From the NCBI GenBank assembly GCA_007570785.1, contig ML660777.1, positions 5,030,587 through 5,094,586 on the forward strand: DNA of 64,000 bases, given 5' to 3'. A model generated the notes under the pieces. It worked only from the letters and a program-made list of their open reading frames with translations. It was not told where the DNA came from and searched no databases. A program made the position numbers and the translations under genes. Position 1 is the first letter of the stretch, and every line of letters begins with the position of its first letter. The DNA comes from Antilocapra americana. Taxonomy: Eukaryota; Chordata; Mammalia; Artiodactyla; Antilocapridae. Below are positions 22,580 to 32,980 of the stretch, in pieces.

Positions 22580-23420
22580 CGAATTAGAGACCCAAAGGCC
22601 GCGTTCCCCGACGTGAACAGGCGGCGAGGGACCCGAGCAGGTGCCCCGTCCCCGAAGGCATCCCTCGTGTCCCCGAGCGAGCGAGTCCCCCTGCGGCCGC
22701 ACGGCTAGAGCGCCCAGCCTCTCCTGAAAGAGAGAAACAGAGCCCCGAGGAGAGAACCACGAACCAGGAACGGGACCGCGCGGGCGACTCCAGGGGCCGT
22801 CTCCAGCGGGCGCGCGGCCCTGCGGGGATGGAAACCTGCGGCTCGACTCCCGGTGGATGGGCTCCCGGCGCTTCCCGGGCGGCCCGAGCTCCGCGCCGCC
22901 GCCGCCGCAGCTGGGCGCCCGCCCGGCCCCGGGCGTCGGAAGCACCCGCCGCTGGGGACCAGGCCCCGCCCCCGGGAGCCGGCGCCCGCTCCCCGCCCGC
23001 CCCGCCCGCAGCCTGTGCGTTCCGGACCCCGGGCGGCGGGGCCGACCCGCTCCCGCCCCCTCTCGCTCGCTTGCGCCCCGGATGCTCTGCGCGGGGGCGG
23101 CGAGGACCGGCCGCGAAGTGCGCCGCCCGGGGCCCTTCCCCGCGTTCCCTAGCCTCCTCTTCCTTGGAGGCCCCCCCTGGAAGCCGGGGGGGGGCGGGGG
23201 TGGCCCAAAGGCGCTGGACTTTCCCCGGGGATCCCCCTGCGCTGGTGACGTTTGCAGGCCGTGCCGGTGTGTTTCCCGCGCGGTTCTCAGTGCCGGGGTG
23301 AATGTGGTCGGCCCTGCACCTGTCCCTACCCCGTAGGCGACCGGCAGGGAGGCTGCGAGTCACTCCGAGGCGGAGTATCTTCTTCCCTGAACCCACTCGG
23401 ATTCACCCCTTTGCAGTGAG
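22580..23420. promoter_or_regulatory. CpG island, probable TATA-less promoter or non-coding first exon
   Basis: Roughly 840 bases that switch abruptly from AT-rich surroundings to very high GC with dense CpG. Seen: clustered GC boxes (CCCCGCCCGCCCCGCCCGC at 22991-23009, others near 22965, 23031 and 23092), a CRE-like TGACGTTT at 23246-23253, and no TATA box at a sensible position. Open frames run through it on both strands (minus 22584-23396, 270 codons; plus 22828-23301, 157 codons; plus 22857-23336, 159 codons). Their Ala/Gly/Pro/Arg-rich translations are what stop-poor GC sequence gives, and I recognise no domain, so I do not call a CDS. No strong splice donor fixes the direction. It is the strongest sign of an active host gene in this window. 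Confidence 0.75.
23186..23203 (+). repeat. G-quadruplex-prone G run
   Basis: G9, C, G5, TGG within the CpG island. The G-run spacing would allow a quadruplex on the plus strand. Confidence 0.6.
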
Positions 23421-23443
23421 CTTTTAAACACCAGTCCGGTTCG

Positions 23444-23600
23444 TTCATTCATTCATTCATTCAGTACCAACCCAGCGTCCACGCAGGCGATGAGGATGCT
23501 ATGTGGTCTAAAGCTCCGCCAAGACATTACCCGCAAAGACCTGGAATTCCAGTGAGGAAAGATGGACAGATAAAGTGCTTGTCATGGGAGGTTTGTGATA
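23444..23600 (-). mobile_element. L2 LINE 3' end with (ATTC)n terminus
   Basis: Starts with CATTCATTCATTCATTCAG, the tandem end of L2 read antisense, followed by GCAGGCGATGAGGATGCTAT and GATGGACAGATAAAGTGCTT. It borders the CpG island on its right. Confidence 0.6.
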
Positions 23601-23767
23601 TCTTGAATAAGCCTGAGGCTTAAAAGTTAGAAAGTGCTCAAGAAGAGGGATGATGAAGATCTCCGTTGACAGAGAATGTCAAAGAAATGCAGGAGTCAGC
23701 CGAAAGGTCTCCCACATCCAGAGGGGGAGCAACTTGAACAGGCTAAGGTAGTATTAGATGACAAACT

Positions 23768-24035
23768 ATCCTGAAGCTGAAACGCCAATGCCTTCCAACT
23801 GATGTGGAGAACTGACTCATTTGAAAAGACCCTGATGCTGAGAAAGAGTGAAAGCAGGAGGAAAGGGGGATGACAGAGGATGAGACGGTTGGATGGCATT
23901 ACCAACTGGATGGGCATGAGTTTGAGTAAGCTCTCGGAGTTGGTGAGGAACAGGGAAGCCTGGTGCGCTGCAGTCCATGGGGTGGCAAAGAGTCAGACAC
24001 GACTGAGCGACTGAACTTAACTGAACTGAATATTT
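23768..24035 (+). mobile_element. BovB LINE 3' end
   Basis: Sense copy beginning about ACTATCCTGAAGCTGAAACG and ending GACTGAACTTAACTGAACTG. The ORF2 C-terminal frame is broken. Confidence 0.9.
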
Positions 24036-24368
24036 CTGAAAGCTGTGAATAGCATTAAAAACAAAGAAAGTGTGAAAAACTGCTACAGCCTAGAGCATCC
24101 TAAGGAAACCTGACAACAAAATGTATGTGGTATCTTGTATGGGATCCTGGGACAGGAAAAGGCTTTTCAGTAAAAACTAAGGAAATATGAATAAAGTATG
24201 GACTTCTGTTACAATATCAAGATTAGTACAGGAGTTATGATGATGTACCATACTTAATTGTACAATGATAATAATAGGGGAAAATGGGAACAAGATTTAT
24301 GGAAACTCTCTTATTATCTTTGTAATTTTTTTCTGTAAAGCTAAAACCATTTGAAAAAAATTAAATTT
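24036..24368. other. No recognisable feature
   Basis: AT-rich, nothing recognised. Confidence 0.4.
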
Positions 24369-25165
24369 AGGGACTTCCCTGATGGTCCAATGGTTAAGAA
24401 TGTGCCTCCTACTGTTTACAATAACTAGGACATGGAAACAACTTAGATGTCCATCAGCAGACAAATGGATAAGAAAGTTGTGATACATATACACAATGGA
24501 ATATTACTCAGTTATTAAAAAGAATGCATTTGAGTCAGTTCTAATGAGTTGGATGAAACTGGAGCCTATTATACAGAGCGAAGTAAGTCAGAAAGAAAAG
24601 CACCAATACAGTGTATTAATGCATACATATGGAATTTAGAAAGATGGTAACAAGGACCCCATGTGCAAGACAGCAAAAGAGACACAGATGTAAAGTACAG
24701 ACTTTTGGACTCTGTGGCAGAAGATGAGGGTGGGATGATTTGAGAGCATAGCATTGATGACCAGTCCGAGTTCAATACATGAAGCAGGGAACTTAAAAGC
24801 TGGTACACTGGGACAACCTGGAGGGATGTAATGGGGAGGGAGGAGGGGGGAGGCTTTGGGATAGGGGGACACATGTACACCCATGGCTGATTCATGTCAA
24901 CGTATAGCAAAAACCAACACAATATCCTAATTAGCCTCCAATTAAAATTAATAAATAAATTAAAAAAAGAATGTGCCTTCCAATGCAGGGGGGACAGGTT
25001 TGATTCCTACTCTGGGAAGATCCTTCACGCTGTGGAGCAACTAAGCCTACTCACCACAACTACAGAGTCCACGCACTCTGGAACCCATGAGCCATAGCCA
25101 TAGCCATAGGCACCACAATGAAAAGTCCTGGGTGCTGCAACTAAGACCAGATGTAGCCATAAATA
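24369..25165 (+). mobile_element. CHR-type tRNA SINE split by an L1 insertion
   Basis: The SINE head (24369-24407, GGGACTTCCCTGATGGTCCA) continues at 24979 with TCCAATGCAGGGGGGACAGG and runs to an ATAAATAAA tail near 25165. A (CCATAG)x3 expansion lies at about 25094-25111. Joining the two pieces restores the normal SINE order, which places the L1 insertion after the SINE. Confidence 0.92.
24408..24966 (+). mobile_element. Young L1 (L1_BT-type) 3' end
   Basis: 5'-truncated sense insertion covering the last coding residues of ORF2 and the 3' UTR, ending TTAGCCTCCAATTAAAATTA and an A tail. Perfect 12 bp target duplication AAGAATGTGCCT at 24396-24407 and 24967-24978, both within the host SINE. 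Confidence 0.95.
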
Positions 25166-25195
25166 AATAAAATAATAAAGTTCATTTTAAAGGTG

Positions 25196-25638
25196 AAGCA
25201 AAGTAAGAGACGTGAGGGGTGCTATAAGAACAGAAGAAAATGGGTTTAATGCAAAGGCTTCTAAGATAAAACAGTTCAGGGAGGAAGCAATGTAGGTATT
25301 TTGGATTAAGACCACGTCAAACCGTGGGATCTTCAGCTATAAGGGCTCTCAGATGTCAAACATGTAGGAGCATGCTTGACTTCCTGGAGCAACACCAGTG
25401 TGGTAGGGAAAGAATGAGTGGGGAAGAATGAAAACTGGTGAGAGTGGGTGGGGAGTAGAGCATGCAGGGCCTTGTGGGCTTGATAGTGTTTAAATTTTAC
25501 TTTGATTAAGAAGGGAAGACATTGGAAATTTTTTAACAGAGGAGTAACCTGATGTGGCTTTTTTTGTTTTGTCTACTGTTGTATTGAGAACAGATTAAGG
25601 GACAAGAATGGAAGTAGGCCAGCCAGTTAGGAAGCCAT
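25196..25638 (-). mobile_element. L2 LINE, ORF2 3' part (piece 1 of 3)
   Basis: Antisense of the L2 reverse-transcriptase region and beyond: GCATGCAGGGCCTTGTGGG, GGGAAGACATTGGAAATTTT and AACCTGATGTGGC occur in the order expected for L2 read backwards. Continues after the LTR at 26122. Confidence 0.65.
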
Positions 25639-26121
25639 AATGTTTAATTTTATGTGTCAGCTTGGCTGGGCCTGGGTTACTTGGGTATTTGGTTAAACAT
25701 TATTCTGTTTGACCCTCTGTACATCTATGAGGGTGTTTCTAGATGGGATTAACATCTGAATCCATAAAGCAGATTGGGTGGGCCTCATCCAATTTACTGA
25801 AGGCCTGAATAGAACAAAAGGCAGGTAAGACAGCATCTGTTCTCCCTAGGCCTGCTTGTCTTTGAGCGAGGACATCAGTCTTCTCCTGACTTCAGACTTG
25901 AGCTCAAACTAAAACTTATGCCATTTGCTTTCCTGCTTCTCAGGCCCTTGGACTCAGACTAGAATTACACCACCAGCTTTTCTGGGTTGCAGCTTGTCAT
26001 CTGCAAATCTTGGGTCTGTTTAGCCTCCATAATCACGTGAGCCAATTCCTTCTATTTCAGTCTCTGGATATAGATATATCTCCTATTGGTTCTGTTTCTG
26101 CAGAAAACCCAGACTGACACA
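25639..26121 (+). mobile_element. Solo-LTR-like element (MaLR/ERVL class, family unassigned)
   Basis: About 480 bases beginning TGTTTAATTTTATGTGTCAG and ending GACTGACACA, i.e. TG..CA ends. It interrupts the L2 with a short duplication AAGCCAT (25632-25638 and 26122-26128). Inner phrases such as GTGAGCCAATTCCTTCTATT fit an LTR polyadenylation region. No coding part. Confidence 0.6.
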
Positions 26122-26783
26122 AAGCCATGATAGTGGAACTGGTGAGAAGTGGCCAGGTTCTGGATTCATACCCAAGGAGGGGCTGAGAGGACTGACTGAT
26201 TAATTGGATGTGGGGTGAGAGAGAGAAGAGTCAAGGATGAGTCAAGGGTTTTCCTTGGAGCAATGAGAAGAAAGAGGTTCCTTAGACTAAGATGAGGAGA
26301 CTGCCTGGGAAGCAAACTGTGGGGTTGAGGGAGGGGAGGGGAGGTTTGTGGGGACTAACAGCTCCATTTTGGACACTTGAAGTTAGGAGTGTTAAATTGT
26401 CAAAAATATCAGTTGGATTGGTGAGTCTGGGATGATGGTTTCAATCTGGAAGTCTTCAGCACACAGAATTTAGATGTCTGAGGTCTGAGTCATAGAATAC
26501 TCCAAAGTTTAGAGGTAAGGAAGGTGAAGAACAAGAAAGGAAAATGAGAAGGTGTAATCAGTGAGATAGGAGGTTAACTGATGAAGAATGTTCCAGAAGC
26601 CAAATGAAAAAAATATTTCAAGAGTGGTCAATTCTATCAAATGTCACTAAAGTGGGTAAAATTAGGATTGAAAAACTGAGCAATGGGCTTAGCTATATGG
26701 AGGTCGATGGCAAAATTGATAAGGGTTCGGTGGTGTGTGATGACCGATGCTTCTGTGGAGCCCAGAGAGAAAAACAAAAGAGT
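26122..26783 (-). mobile_element. L2 LINE, reverse-transcriptase region (piece 2 of 3)
   Basis: Read on the minus strand, 26637-26760 gives an L2/CR1-like segment (DLHIAKPIAQFFNPNF next to a decayed DxxxAFDxxDH-type neighbourhood). On the plus strand it shows as GAGTGGTCAATTCTATCAAA TG and TATATGGAGGTCGATGGC. Stops and shifts break the frame. Confidence 0.75.
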
Positions 26784-26792
26784 AATGGAGAC

Positions 26793-28048
26793 GCTAGTAA
26801 AGTGATGCTCAAAATTCTCCAAGCCAGGCTTCAGCAATACGCGAACCGTGAACTTCCAGATGTTCAAGCTGGTTTTAGAAAAGGCAAAGGAACCAGAGAT
26901 CAAATTGCCAACATCCACTGGATCATCAAAAATGCAAGTGAGTTCCAGGAAAACATCTATTTCTGCTTTAGTGACTATGCCAAAGCCTTTGACTGTGTGG
27001 ATCACCATAAACTGTGGAAAATTCTGAAAGAGATGGGAATAGCAGACCATCTGACCTGTCTCTTGAGAAACCTGTATGTGTCAGGAAGCAACAGAACTGG
27101 ACATGGAACAACAGACTGGTTCTAAATAGGAAAAGGAGTACATCAAGGCTGTATGTTGTCACCCTACTTATTTATCTTATATGCAAAGTACATCATGAGA
27201 AATACTGGGCTGGAAGAAGCACAAGCTGGAATCAAGATTGCTGGGAGAAATATCAATAAACTCAGATATGCAGAGGACACTACCCTTCTGGCAGAAAGTG
27301 AAGAGGAACAAAAAAGCCTCTTGATGAAAGTGAAAGAGGAGAGTGAAAAAAATTGGCTTAAAGCTCAACATTCAGAAAACTAAGATCATGGCATTTGGTC
27401 CCATCACTTCATGGCAGAGAGATGGGGAAACAGTGGAAACAGTGGCTGATTTTATTTTTCTGGGCTTCAAAATCACTGCAGATGGTGATTGCAACCATGA
27501 AATTAAAAGACGTTTACTCCTTGGAAGGAAGGTTATGACCAACCTAAATACCATATTGAAAAGCAGAGACATTACTTTGCCAACAAAGGTCCTTCTAGTC
27601 AAGGCTATGGTTTTTCCAGTGGTCATGTATGGATGTGAGAGTTGGACTGTGAAGAAAGCTGAGCACCGAAGAATTGATGCTATTGAACTGTGGTGTTGGA
27701 GAAGACTCTTGAGAGTCCCTTGGACTACAAGGAGATCCAACCAGTCTATCCTAAAGGATATCAGTCCTGGGTGTTCATTGGAAAGACTGATGTTGAAGCT
27801 GAAACTCCAATACTTTGGCCACCTCATGCGAAGAGTTGACTCACTGGAAAAGACCCTGATGCTGGGAAGGAATGAGGGCAGGAGGAAAAGGGGACAACAG
27901 AGGATGAGATGGCTGGATGGCATCACCAACTCAATGGATATGAGTTTGGGTGGACTCTGGGAGTTGGTGATGGACAGGGAGGCCTGGTGTGCTGCAGTCC
28001 ATGGGATCACAAAGAGTTGGACCTGACTGAGCAACTGAACTGAACTGA
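26793..28048 (+). pseudogene. BovB (RTE) LINE, 5'-truncated, with broken reverse transcriptase
   Basis: The longest BovB in the window (1.26 kb), covering reverse-transcriptase motifs to the 3' end. Seen: motif A FSDYAKAFDCVDH at about 26963-27004, a premature stop (TAA, 27123-27125) soon after GTTDWF, a second frame with LRYAEDTT, and a frameshift in an A run at 27347-27353 before [13 protein letters not shown]. The catalytic YADD box reads YAED (27267-27278), replacing the first aspartate, so this copy could not act even if repaired elsewhere. The remaining 227-codon frame (27343-28026) is the C-terminal region. Perfect target duplication AATGGAGAC at 26784-26792 and 28049-28057. It sits inside an L2. 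Confidence 0.95.
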
Positions 28049-28057
28049 AATGGAGAC

Positions 28058-28860
28058 AGAGAAATGGGACAATAGCTGGAAGGAAATGTATGGTTAAGCG
28101 AGAATTTTTTTTAATTAGAAAATGCACATATCTGTATGCTCACGGGCATGAGCCATAAGACACATAAAAGGTGACAAGACAGAAAAGGGATAATTGCCAA
28201 AGAGTGCTCTTGAGTAGATGAACAGAGATGGAATCCAGTGCACAGAGGGAAAGCTGGGGTTAAAAAGAGAAGATAGGTTTCTCCCCTCACGGCAGGGGGG
28301 AGGCAGAATGTATGGGCACAGATGCTACTGAACGAGAAAACAGGAACATGTGTTATTAATGAAGAAGGAAGGTCATCAGCTGAGAGTGAGGAGTAAGAGG
28401 AAGTTTGAGAAGAGAGGAGAAAGTAGGAAATAGCACCTTGGGACAGGGAGAGAGCAAATGGATTTTGAAAATATGGTAAAGTGGTACTAAGGGTTCATTT
28501 GAAGTCGGGGATCATGAATGTAAAGAGAGACCAGTTGGTATAGTTGTGTTTTCACAAACCTCATGTGCCTACTTGGGCACCAATAAAATTAGGCAGAGGT
28601 CCAGAGATAACCAGAATTTGGAGCTGCCAGATGCATATGATAGAGGCGACAGGGACTGGAGTGTTGAGGGTCTCTACAAGGAAATAACCATAATTCTGGA
28701 CCATGGTATTTAAACCAAGTAAAGAGAGAAGATAGGACACGAATGATAGTGATGAGGCCGTGTGAAAAGATGTTAGGTCCATGGATCAAAGATCCAGGAT
28801 ATCAAGAAATCGCTGCAGCTGGGAGGGGGGTAGTTACAGGGATTCTGTTGAAAAAAAAAG
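28058..28860 (-). mobile_element. L2 LINE, 5' part of ORF2 (piece 3 of 3)
   Basis: Continues the L2 after BovB: GGGACAATAGCTGGAAGGAA, AGGTCATCAGCTGAGAGTGA and GAGACCAGTTGGTATAGTTG read antisense as the linker between the endonuclease and reverse-transcriptase regions. The left edge is firm; the right edge is approximate. Confidence 0.6.
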
Positions 28861-29031
28861 TTGGTTGTCAGAGCGCAGACTATGAAGAGATGCAGATATT
28901 GATAATGGCAAGATCTAGACTGACCTGGTTCTCTGCAGTTGGCCTGACCACCCTGGCTAGGCTCTCAGATAGGTCTTCTATATTTATAGACATTTTTCTG
29001 GAGATGTTGGCTCTCACTTCCAGTCTGGATT

Positions 29032-29181
29032 TTTGTTTATTCTTCTTTATTTATCTTTGACTGTACTGCACTGCAAGGGGGTATCTTAATTCCCCTATAA
29101 AGGATTCCCTGGCCAGGGAACCTGAGTCCCCTGCAATGACAGCATGGTGTCTTAACCACTGGACCACCAGGGAAGTCTCCC
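29032..29181 (-). mobile_element. CHR-type tRNA SINE
   Basis: Antisense with GCACTGCAAGGGGGTATCTT and CTTAACCACTGGACCACCAG. Perfect 13 bp target duplication TCCAGTCTGGATT at 29019-29031 and 29182-29194. Confidence 0.93.
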
Positions 29182-29392
29182 TCCAGTCTGGATTCTCTGA
29201 GCCGTTAGTACTTTAGGGTAAAGCTCAGATAAGGCAGGGCAAGCACTTGAAGAGGGGCACAACTGCCACGTAAAGGCCCAGCCCCTGGATACTGCGTACA
29301 CCATCTTGCGTATCACTGCCATCCCTCACTTGGAAGGGCTCACCAACCCATTCAGTCTCAGTGTTAGAAGATCATCTATAAATAGTCATTTT

Positions 29393-29478
29393 ATTTTACT
29401 TTTTTAAATTAAAGTATAGTTGGTTTATGACATTCTGCCCATCTCTGCTATAGAGCAATCTCTCCTTTCATACCTCAT
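29393..29478 (-). mobile_element. Very short L1 3' tail
   Basis: Only 86 bases of L1 3' UTR, antisense (ACTTTTTTAAATTAAAGTAT at the left). Perfect 16 bp duplication TATAAATAGTCATTTT at 29377-29392 and 29479-29494. Confidence 0.88.
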
Positions 29479-29907
29479 TATAAATAGTCATTTTTTTATC
29501 CCAACATCATGTAGCAATCACCAGCTCCCGTTTCTCTTTTCTATGCTAATTTTCAAATTACTTGAGGACAGATGTTTAACTTATCTTTTTAAAACTGCGA
29601 TAAAACATATGTGACATCACATTTACCATTGGGACCATTTAAAAAATGAGAAGTTCAGTTACATTAAGTACATTCACGTTGTTATGCAACCACCACCATC
29701 CATTTCCAGCACGTTTTCGTTTTCCCTGACAACTCTGCAGCCATTAAACACCAACTCCTCAGTCGCCCTCCCCCCTGGCCCCCGCCACTTTACCTTCCGT
29801 CTCTGATGACTCTAGAGACCACAAAGAAGTAAAACCATGCAATATTTGTCCTTTTATAACTGGCTCATTTCAGTCTGTATAATGGCTTCAACGTTTATGC
29901 ATGTTAT

Positions 29908-30858
29908 TTTTATTTATGTATTTATTTATTTTTAATTTTCTTTACTTTATTGTGTTGGTTTTGCCATACAATGACATGAAACCGCCATGGGTTTACATAT
30001 GCTCCCCCTCCAGAACCCCCCTCCCTCCTCCCTCCCGATTCCCTCCCCCTGGGACACCTCGGTGCACCAGCCCCGAGCATCAACCCTGGGCTGGCGATTG
30101 ATTTCACATATGATAATTAACATGTTTCAGTGCCATTCTCCCATATCATCCCACCCTTGCCCTCTTCCACAGAGTCCATGAGTCTGTTCTATACATCTGC
30201 ATTCCTTTTGCTGTCTCGCATGCAGGGTTCTCGTTACCATCTTTCTAAATTCCATATATATGCATTAGTATACTGTATTTTTGTTTTTCCTTCTGGCTTA
30301 CTTCACTCTGGATAATAGGCTCCAGTTCCATCCACCTGAGTAGAACTGATTCAAATGAATTTTTTTTTAATGCTGAGTAATACTCCATTGTGTATATGTA
30401 CCACAGCTTTTTTATCCATTCGTCAGTTGATGGGCATCTAGGTTGCTTCCATGTCCTGGCTATTGTAAACAATGCAGCGATGAACATTGGGGTACACGTG
30501 TCTCTTTCAATTCTGGTTTCCTTGGTGTGTATGCCCAGCAGTGGGATTGCTGGGTCCTATGGCAGGTCTATTTGCAGTTTTATAAGGAATCTCCACACTG
30601 TTTTCCATAGTGGCTGTACTAGTTTGCATTCCCACCAACAGTGTAAAAGGGTTCCCTTTTCTCCACATCCTCTCCAGCATTTATTGCTTGTAGATTTTTG
30701 GATTGCAGCCCTTCTGACTGGTGTAAAGTGGTACCTCATTGTGGTTTTGATTTGCATTTCTCTGATAATGAGTGATGTTGAGCATCTTTTCATGTATTTG
30801 TTAGCCATTTTTATGTCTTCTTTGGAGAAATGTCTGTTAAGTTCTTTGGCCCACTTTT
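29908..30858 (-). mobile_element. Young L1 (L1_BT-type) 3' end, truncated in ORF2
   Basis: Antisense insertion with the polypyrimidine 3' UTR block (30004-30060) and ORF2 C-terminal region. The minus frames at 30245-30487 and 30557-30808 translate as the conserved L1 ORF2 C terminus ([33 protein letters not shown]). Target duplication TGCATGTTAT at 29898-29907 and 30859-30868. It is inserted into the old L1. Confidence 0.95.
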
Positions 30859-30987
30859 TGCATGTTATAACATGTGTCCAAATCTTTCTTTTAAAGATGG
30901 AATAATATATATATATTTTCAGTCTCTGCCTTCATTTTTCTGAGGTAGGGACTCAGAAGTGGAATTGCTGGAGCTTACGGTAATTCT

Positions 30988-31448
30988 CCCCTTCATGGAT
31001 CACAGCCTTGTTGTGGCAAAGGGGCTTGTGTAACTCAGTGAAGCTATGAGCCATGCTGTGTAGGGCCACCCAAGATGGATGGGTCCCAGTGGAGAGTTCT
31101 GACAAAACGTGGTCCACTGGAGGAGGGAATGGCAAACCACTGCAGCATTCTTGCCGTGAGAACTCCAGGAGCAGCATGAAAAGTCAAAAAGATATAATGT
31201 AGGAAGATAAGCCCCTAGGTCAGAAGCTGTCCAATATGCAAGGTGGGGAAGAGCGAAGGGCAATTACTAAGAGCTCCAGAAAGACTGAAGCTGCTGGGCC
31301 AAAGCAGAAATGGTGCTCAGTTGTGGATGTGTCAACGGACACGAATCTGAGCAAACTCTGGGAGATATTGAAGGACAGGGAAGACTGGCATGCTACAGTC
31401 CACGGGATCTCAGAGTTGGACACAACTTAGTGACTGAACAACAACAAA
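30988..31448 (+). mobile_element. Internally deleted BovB derivative (ART2A-like)
   Basis: The first 330 bases match the BovB 5' region (CTTCATGGATCACAGCCTTG, AACGTGGTCCACTGGAGG). From about 31318 it jumps straight to the BovB 3' end (GAGCAAACTCTGGGAGATAT, ACTTAGTGACTGAACAACAA). The whole coding part is missing, so it is a non-autonomous form that depended on BovB enzymes. Flanks ACGGTAATTCT (30977-30987) and ATGGTAGTTCT (31449-31459) are a diverged target duplication. Confidence 0.85.
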
Positions 31449-31600
31449 ATGGTAGTTCTGTTTCTTCCGGGATCATTCCACTGTTTTCCACAACAGCTGC
31501 ACTACTTTACATTCAGACAGCAAAGCATAAGTGTCCCAAATTTTCCACTTCTTTGTTAACACTTGTTATTTTCATAGAACCTATCTTTAATTTCCTCTCT

Positions 31601-32040
31601 ATTTGACATCCTGCTGGGCCCATGATGTTGCATGAGTAAATAAATAACTGTTATTAACTCTGTAGAAAAGGGAAATGAGATTAAATGAATCAACTTGCAT
31701 TCAGCAAGCCCCACCTCATACATCTTGTTCTTATTGTAGCCACATGCAGCTCTCTAAATTTAAATTAATTAAAATTAAGCAGATTTTAAAATTCAGTTCA
31801 TCAGTCTCATTACTGATATGTCACCATAATAACTAGTGCTTATTAGTATCTAATGTATCAGTCAGTACAGAATAGAACATTTCCATTACTGCAGACAGCT
31901 CTTGAGCTATTGTGCTAGACAGCACGTTCTAGATCCTGGTAGCCACTTATTCTTTGTCTCACTAATTATATTTGGATAAGTTTTCCCAGAACTGGATAAC
32001 TAAAGTTTAAGATAAAAATCCTTCTTTAATAAGAGAAAAA
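31601..32040. other. No recognisable feature
   Basis: Nothing recognised. Confidence 0.4.
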
Positions 32041-32365
32041 GTTGTTGTTGTTGTTGAGTAACCCAGTCATGTCCAACTCTTTGCAACCCAATGGACTGCA
32101 GCACTCCAGGCTTCCTGGTCCCTCACCATCTCCCGAAATTTGCCCAAGTTCATGTCCATTGCATCGGCGATGCCATCCGGCCATCTCATCCTCTGATGCC
32201 CTCTTCTCCTCTGCCCTCAATCTTTGCCAGCATCAGGGACTTTTCCAATGAGTCAGATTTTTCACATCAGATGAACAAAATACTGGAGCTTCAGTTTCAG
32301 CATCAGTCCTTCCCAGGAATATTCAGGATTGATTTCCCTCAAGACTGACTGGTTTGATCTTCTTT
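32041..32365 (-). mobile_element. BovB LINE 3' end
   Basis: Antisense terminus beginning with a (GTT)n run (GTTGTTGTTGTTGTTGAG), consistent with a CAA-type BovB tail, and running to GACTGACTGGTTTGATCTTC. Confidence 0.92.
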
Positions 32366-32544
32366 GGAGGAGGGGAAGTACACTGCCTGAAATGTCTGTG
32401 GATTTTTAGTACATAAATGGCTACTCTGTGAATTCTCCAAAATTTTGTGTTTAAATATTAATTTGGACTTATGGTGAGCATGTGGTTCTATTATTCTGGA
32501 TGATTACCTTTATGAACACAGACTTATAAATTATTTAAGTTTAA

Positions 32545-32668
32545 AAAAATTTTTTTTTTTTTGCCATGCCATGCAGCGTGTAGGATCTTAGTTCACTGAC
32601 CAGGGATAGAACCAGTGCACCCTGCATTGGAAGGCAGACTCTTAACCGCCGGACCACAGTGAAAATCC
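32545..32668 (-). mobile_element. CHR-type tRNA SINE
   Basis: Antisense: T14 tail, GTGTAGGATCTTAGTTCACT, GCATTGGAAGGCAGACTCTT. Confidence 0.88.
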
Positions 32669-32968
32669 CTATAAACTATTTACATCTTTCTTTACATCCT
32701 TTAAACTTCTTACCTACTAAACCATAGATTTTGAAAAACATTCTCAGATTCACAGTGGAGATTGTGTCCATTTTACTTATTACTGTTTACCCGAAGGCTA
32801 GCAAAATATCTCAGACATTGGAGACTCTCAATAAATATCTGTTAAACAATGAATAAATAAATGACCAACGAAAGCCCCAAGTGGAACTTGGGGGAGCTCA
32901 GAGCATGGAAGGAACATTTTAGAGGGTGACACCGGATATAACGAGATTTTGGAATTTGTCTCTAGCAC
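32669..32968. other. No recognisable feature
   Basis: The segment 32815-32860 (CTCAATAAATATCTGTTAAA) faintly resembles an L2 or MIR end; too short to call. Confidence 0.3.
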
Positions 32969-32980
32969 TGAGGTAGCTTT

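Larger units (their letters stand above)
29590..31600 (-). mobile_element. Old L1 (L1M) hosting two younger elements
   Basis: Host L1 pieces are 29590-29907, 30859-30987 and 31449-31600. Together they read antisense from the L1 3' UTR (ACATTAAGTACATTCACGTT, TTATGCAACCACCACC) into ORF2 (GGACTCAGAAGTGGAATTGC, then ACTGTTTTCCACAACAGC). All frames are lost. Confidence 0.8.

Noticed and set aside
22584..23396. 270-codon minus-strand frame and 157/159-codon plus-strand frames in the CpG island
   Set aside because: They overlap on both strands, are Ala/Gly/Pro/Arg-rich and lack any domain. Long frames are expected by chance in stop-poor GC-rich DNA.
27372..28127. 251-codon minus-strand frame
   Set aside because: It is the antisense shadow of the BovB ORF2 C-terminal region; the same shadow recurs at 7590-8105 and in other BovB copies.
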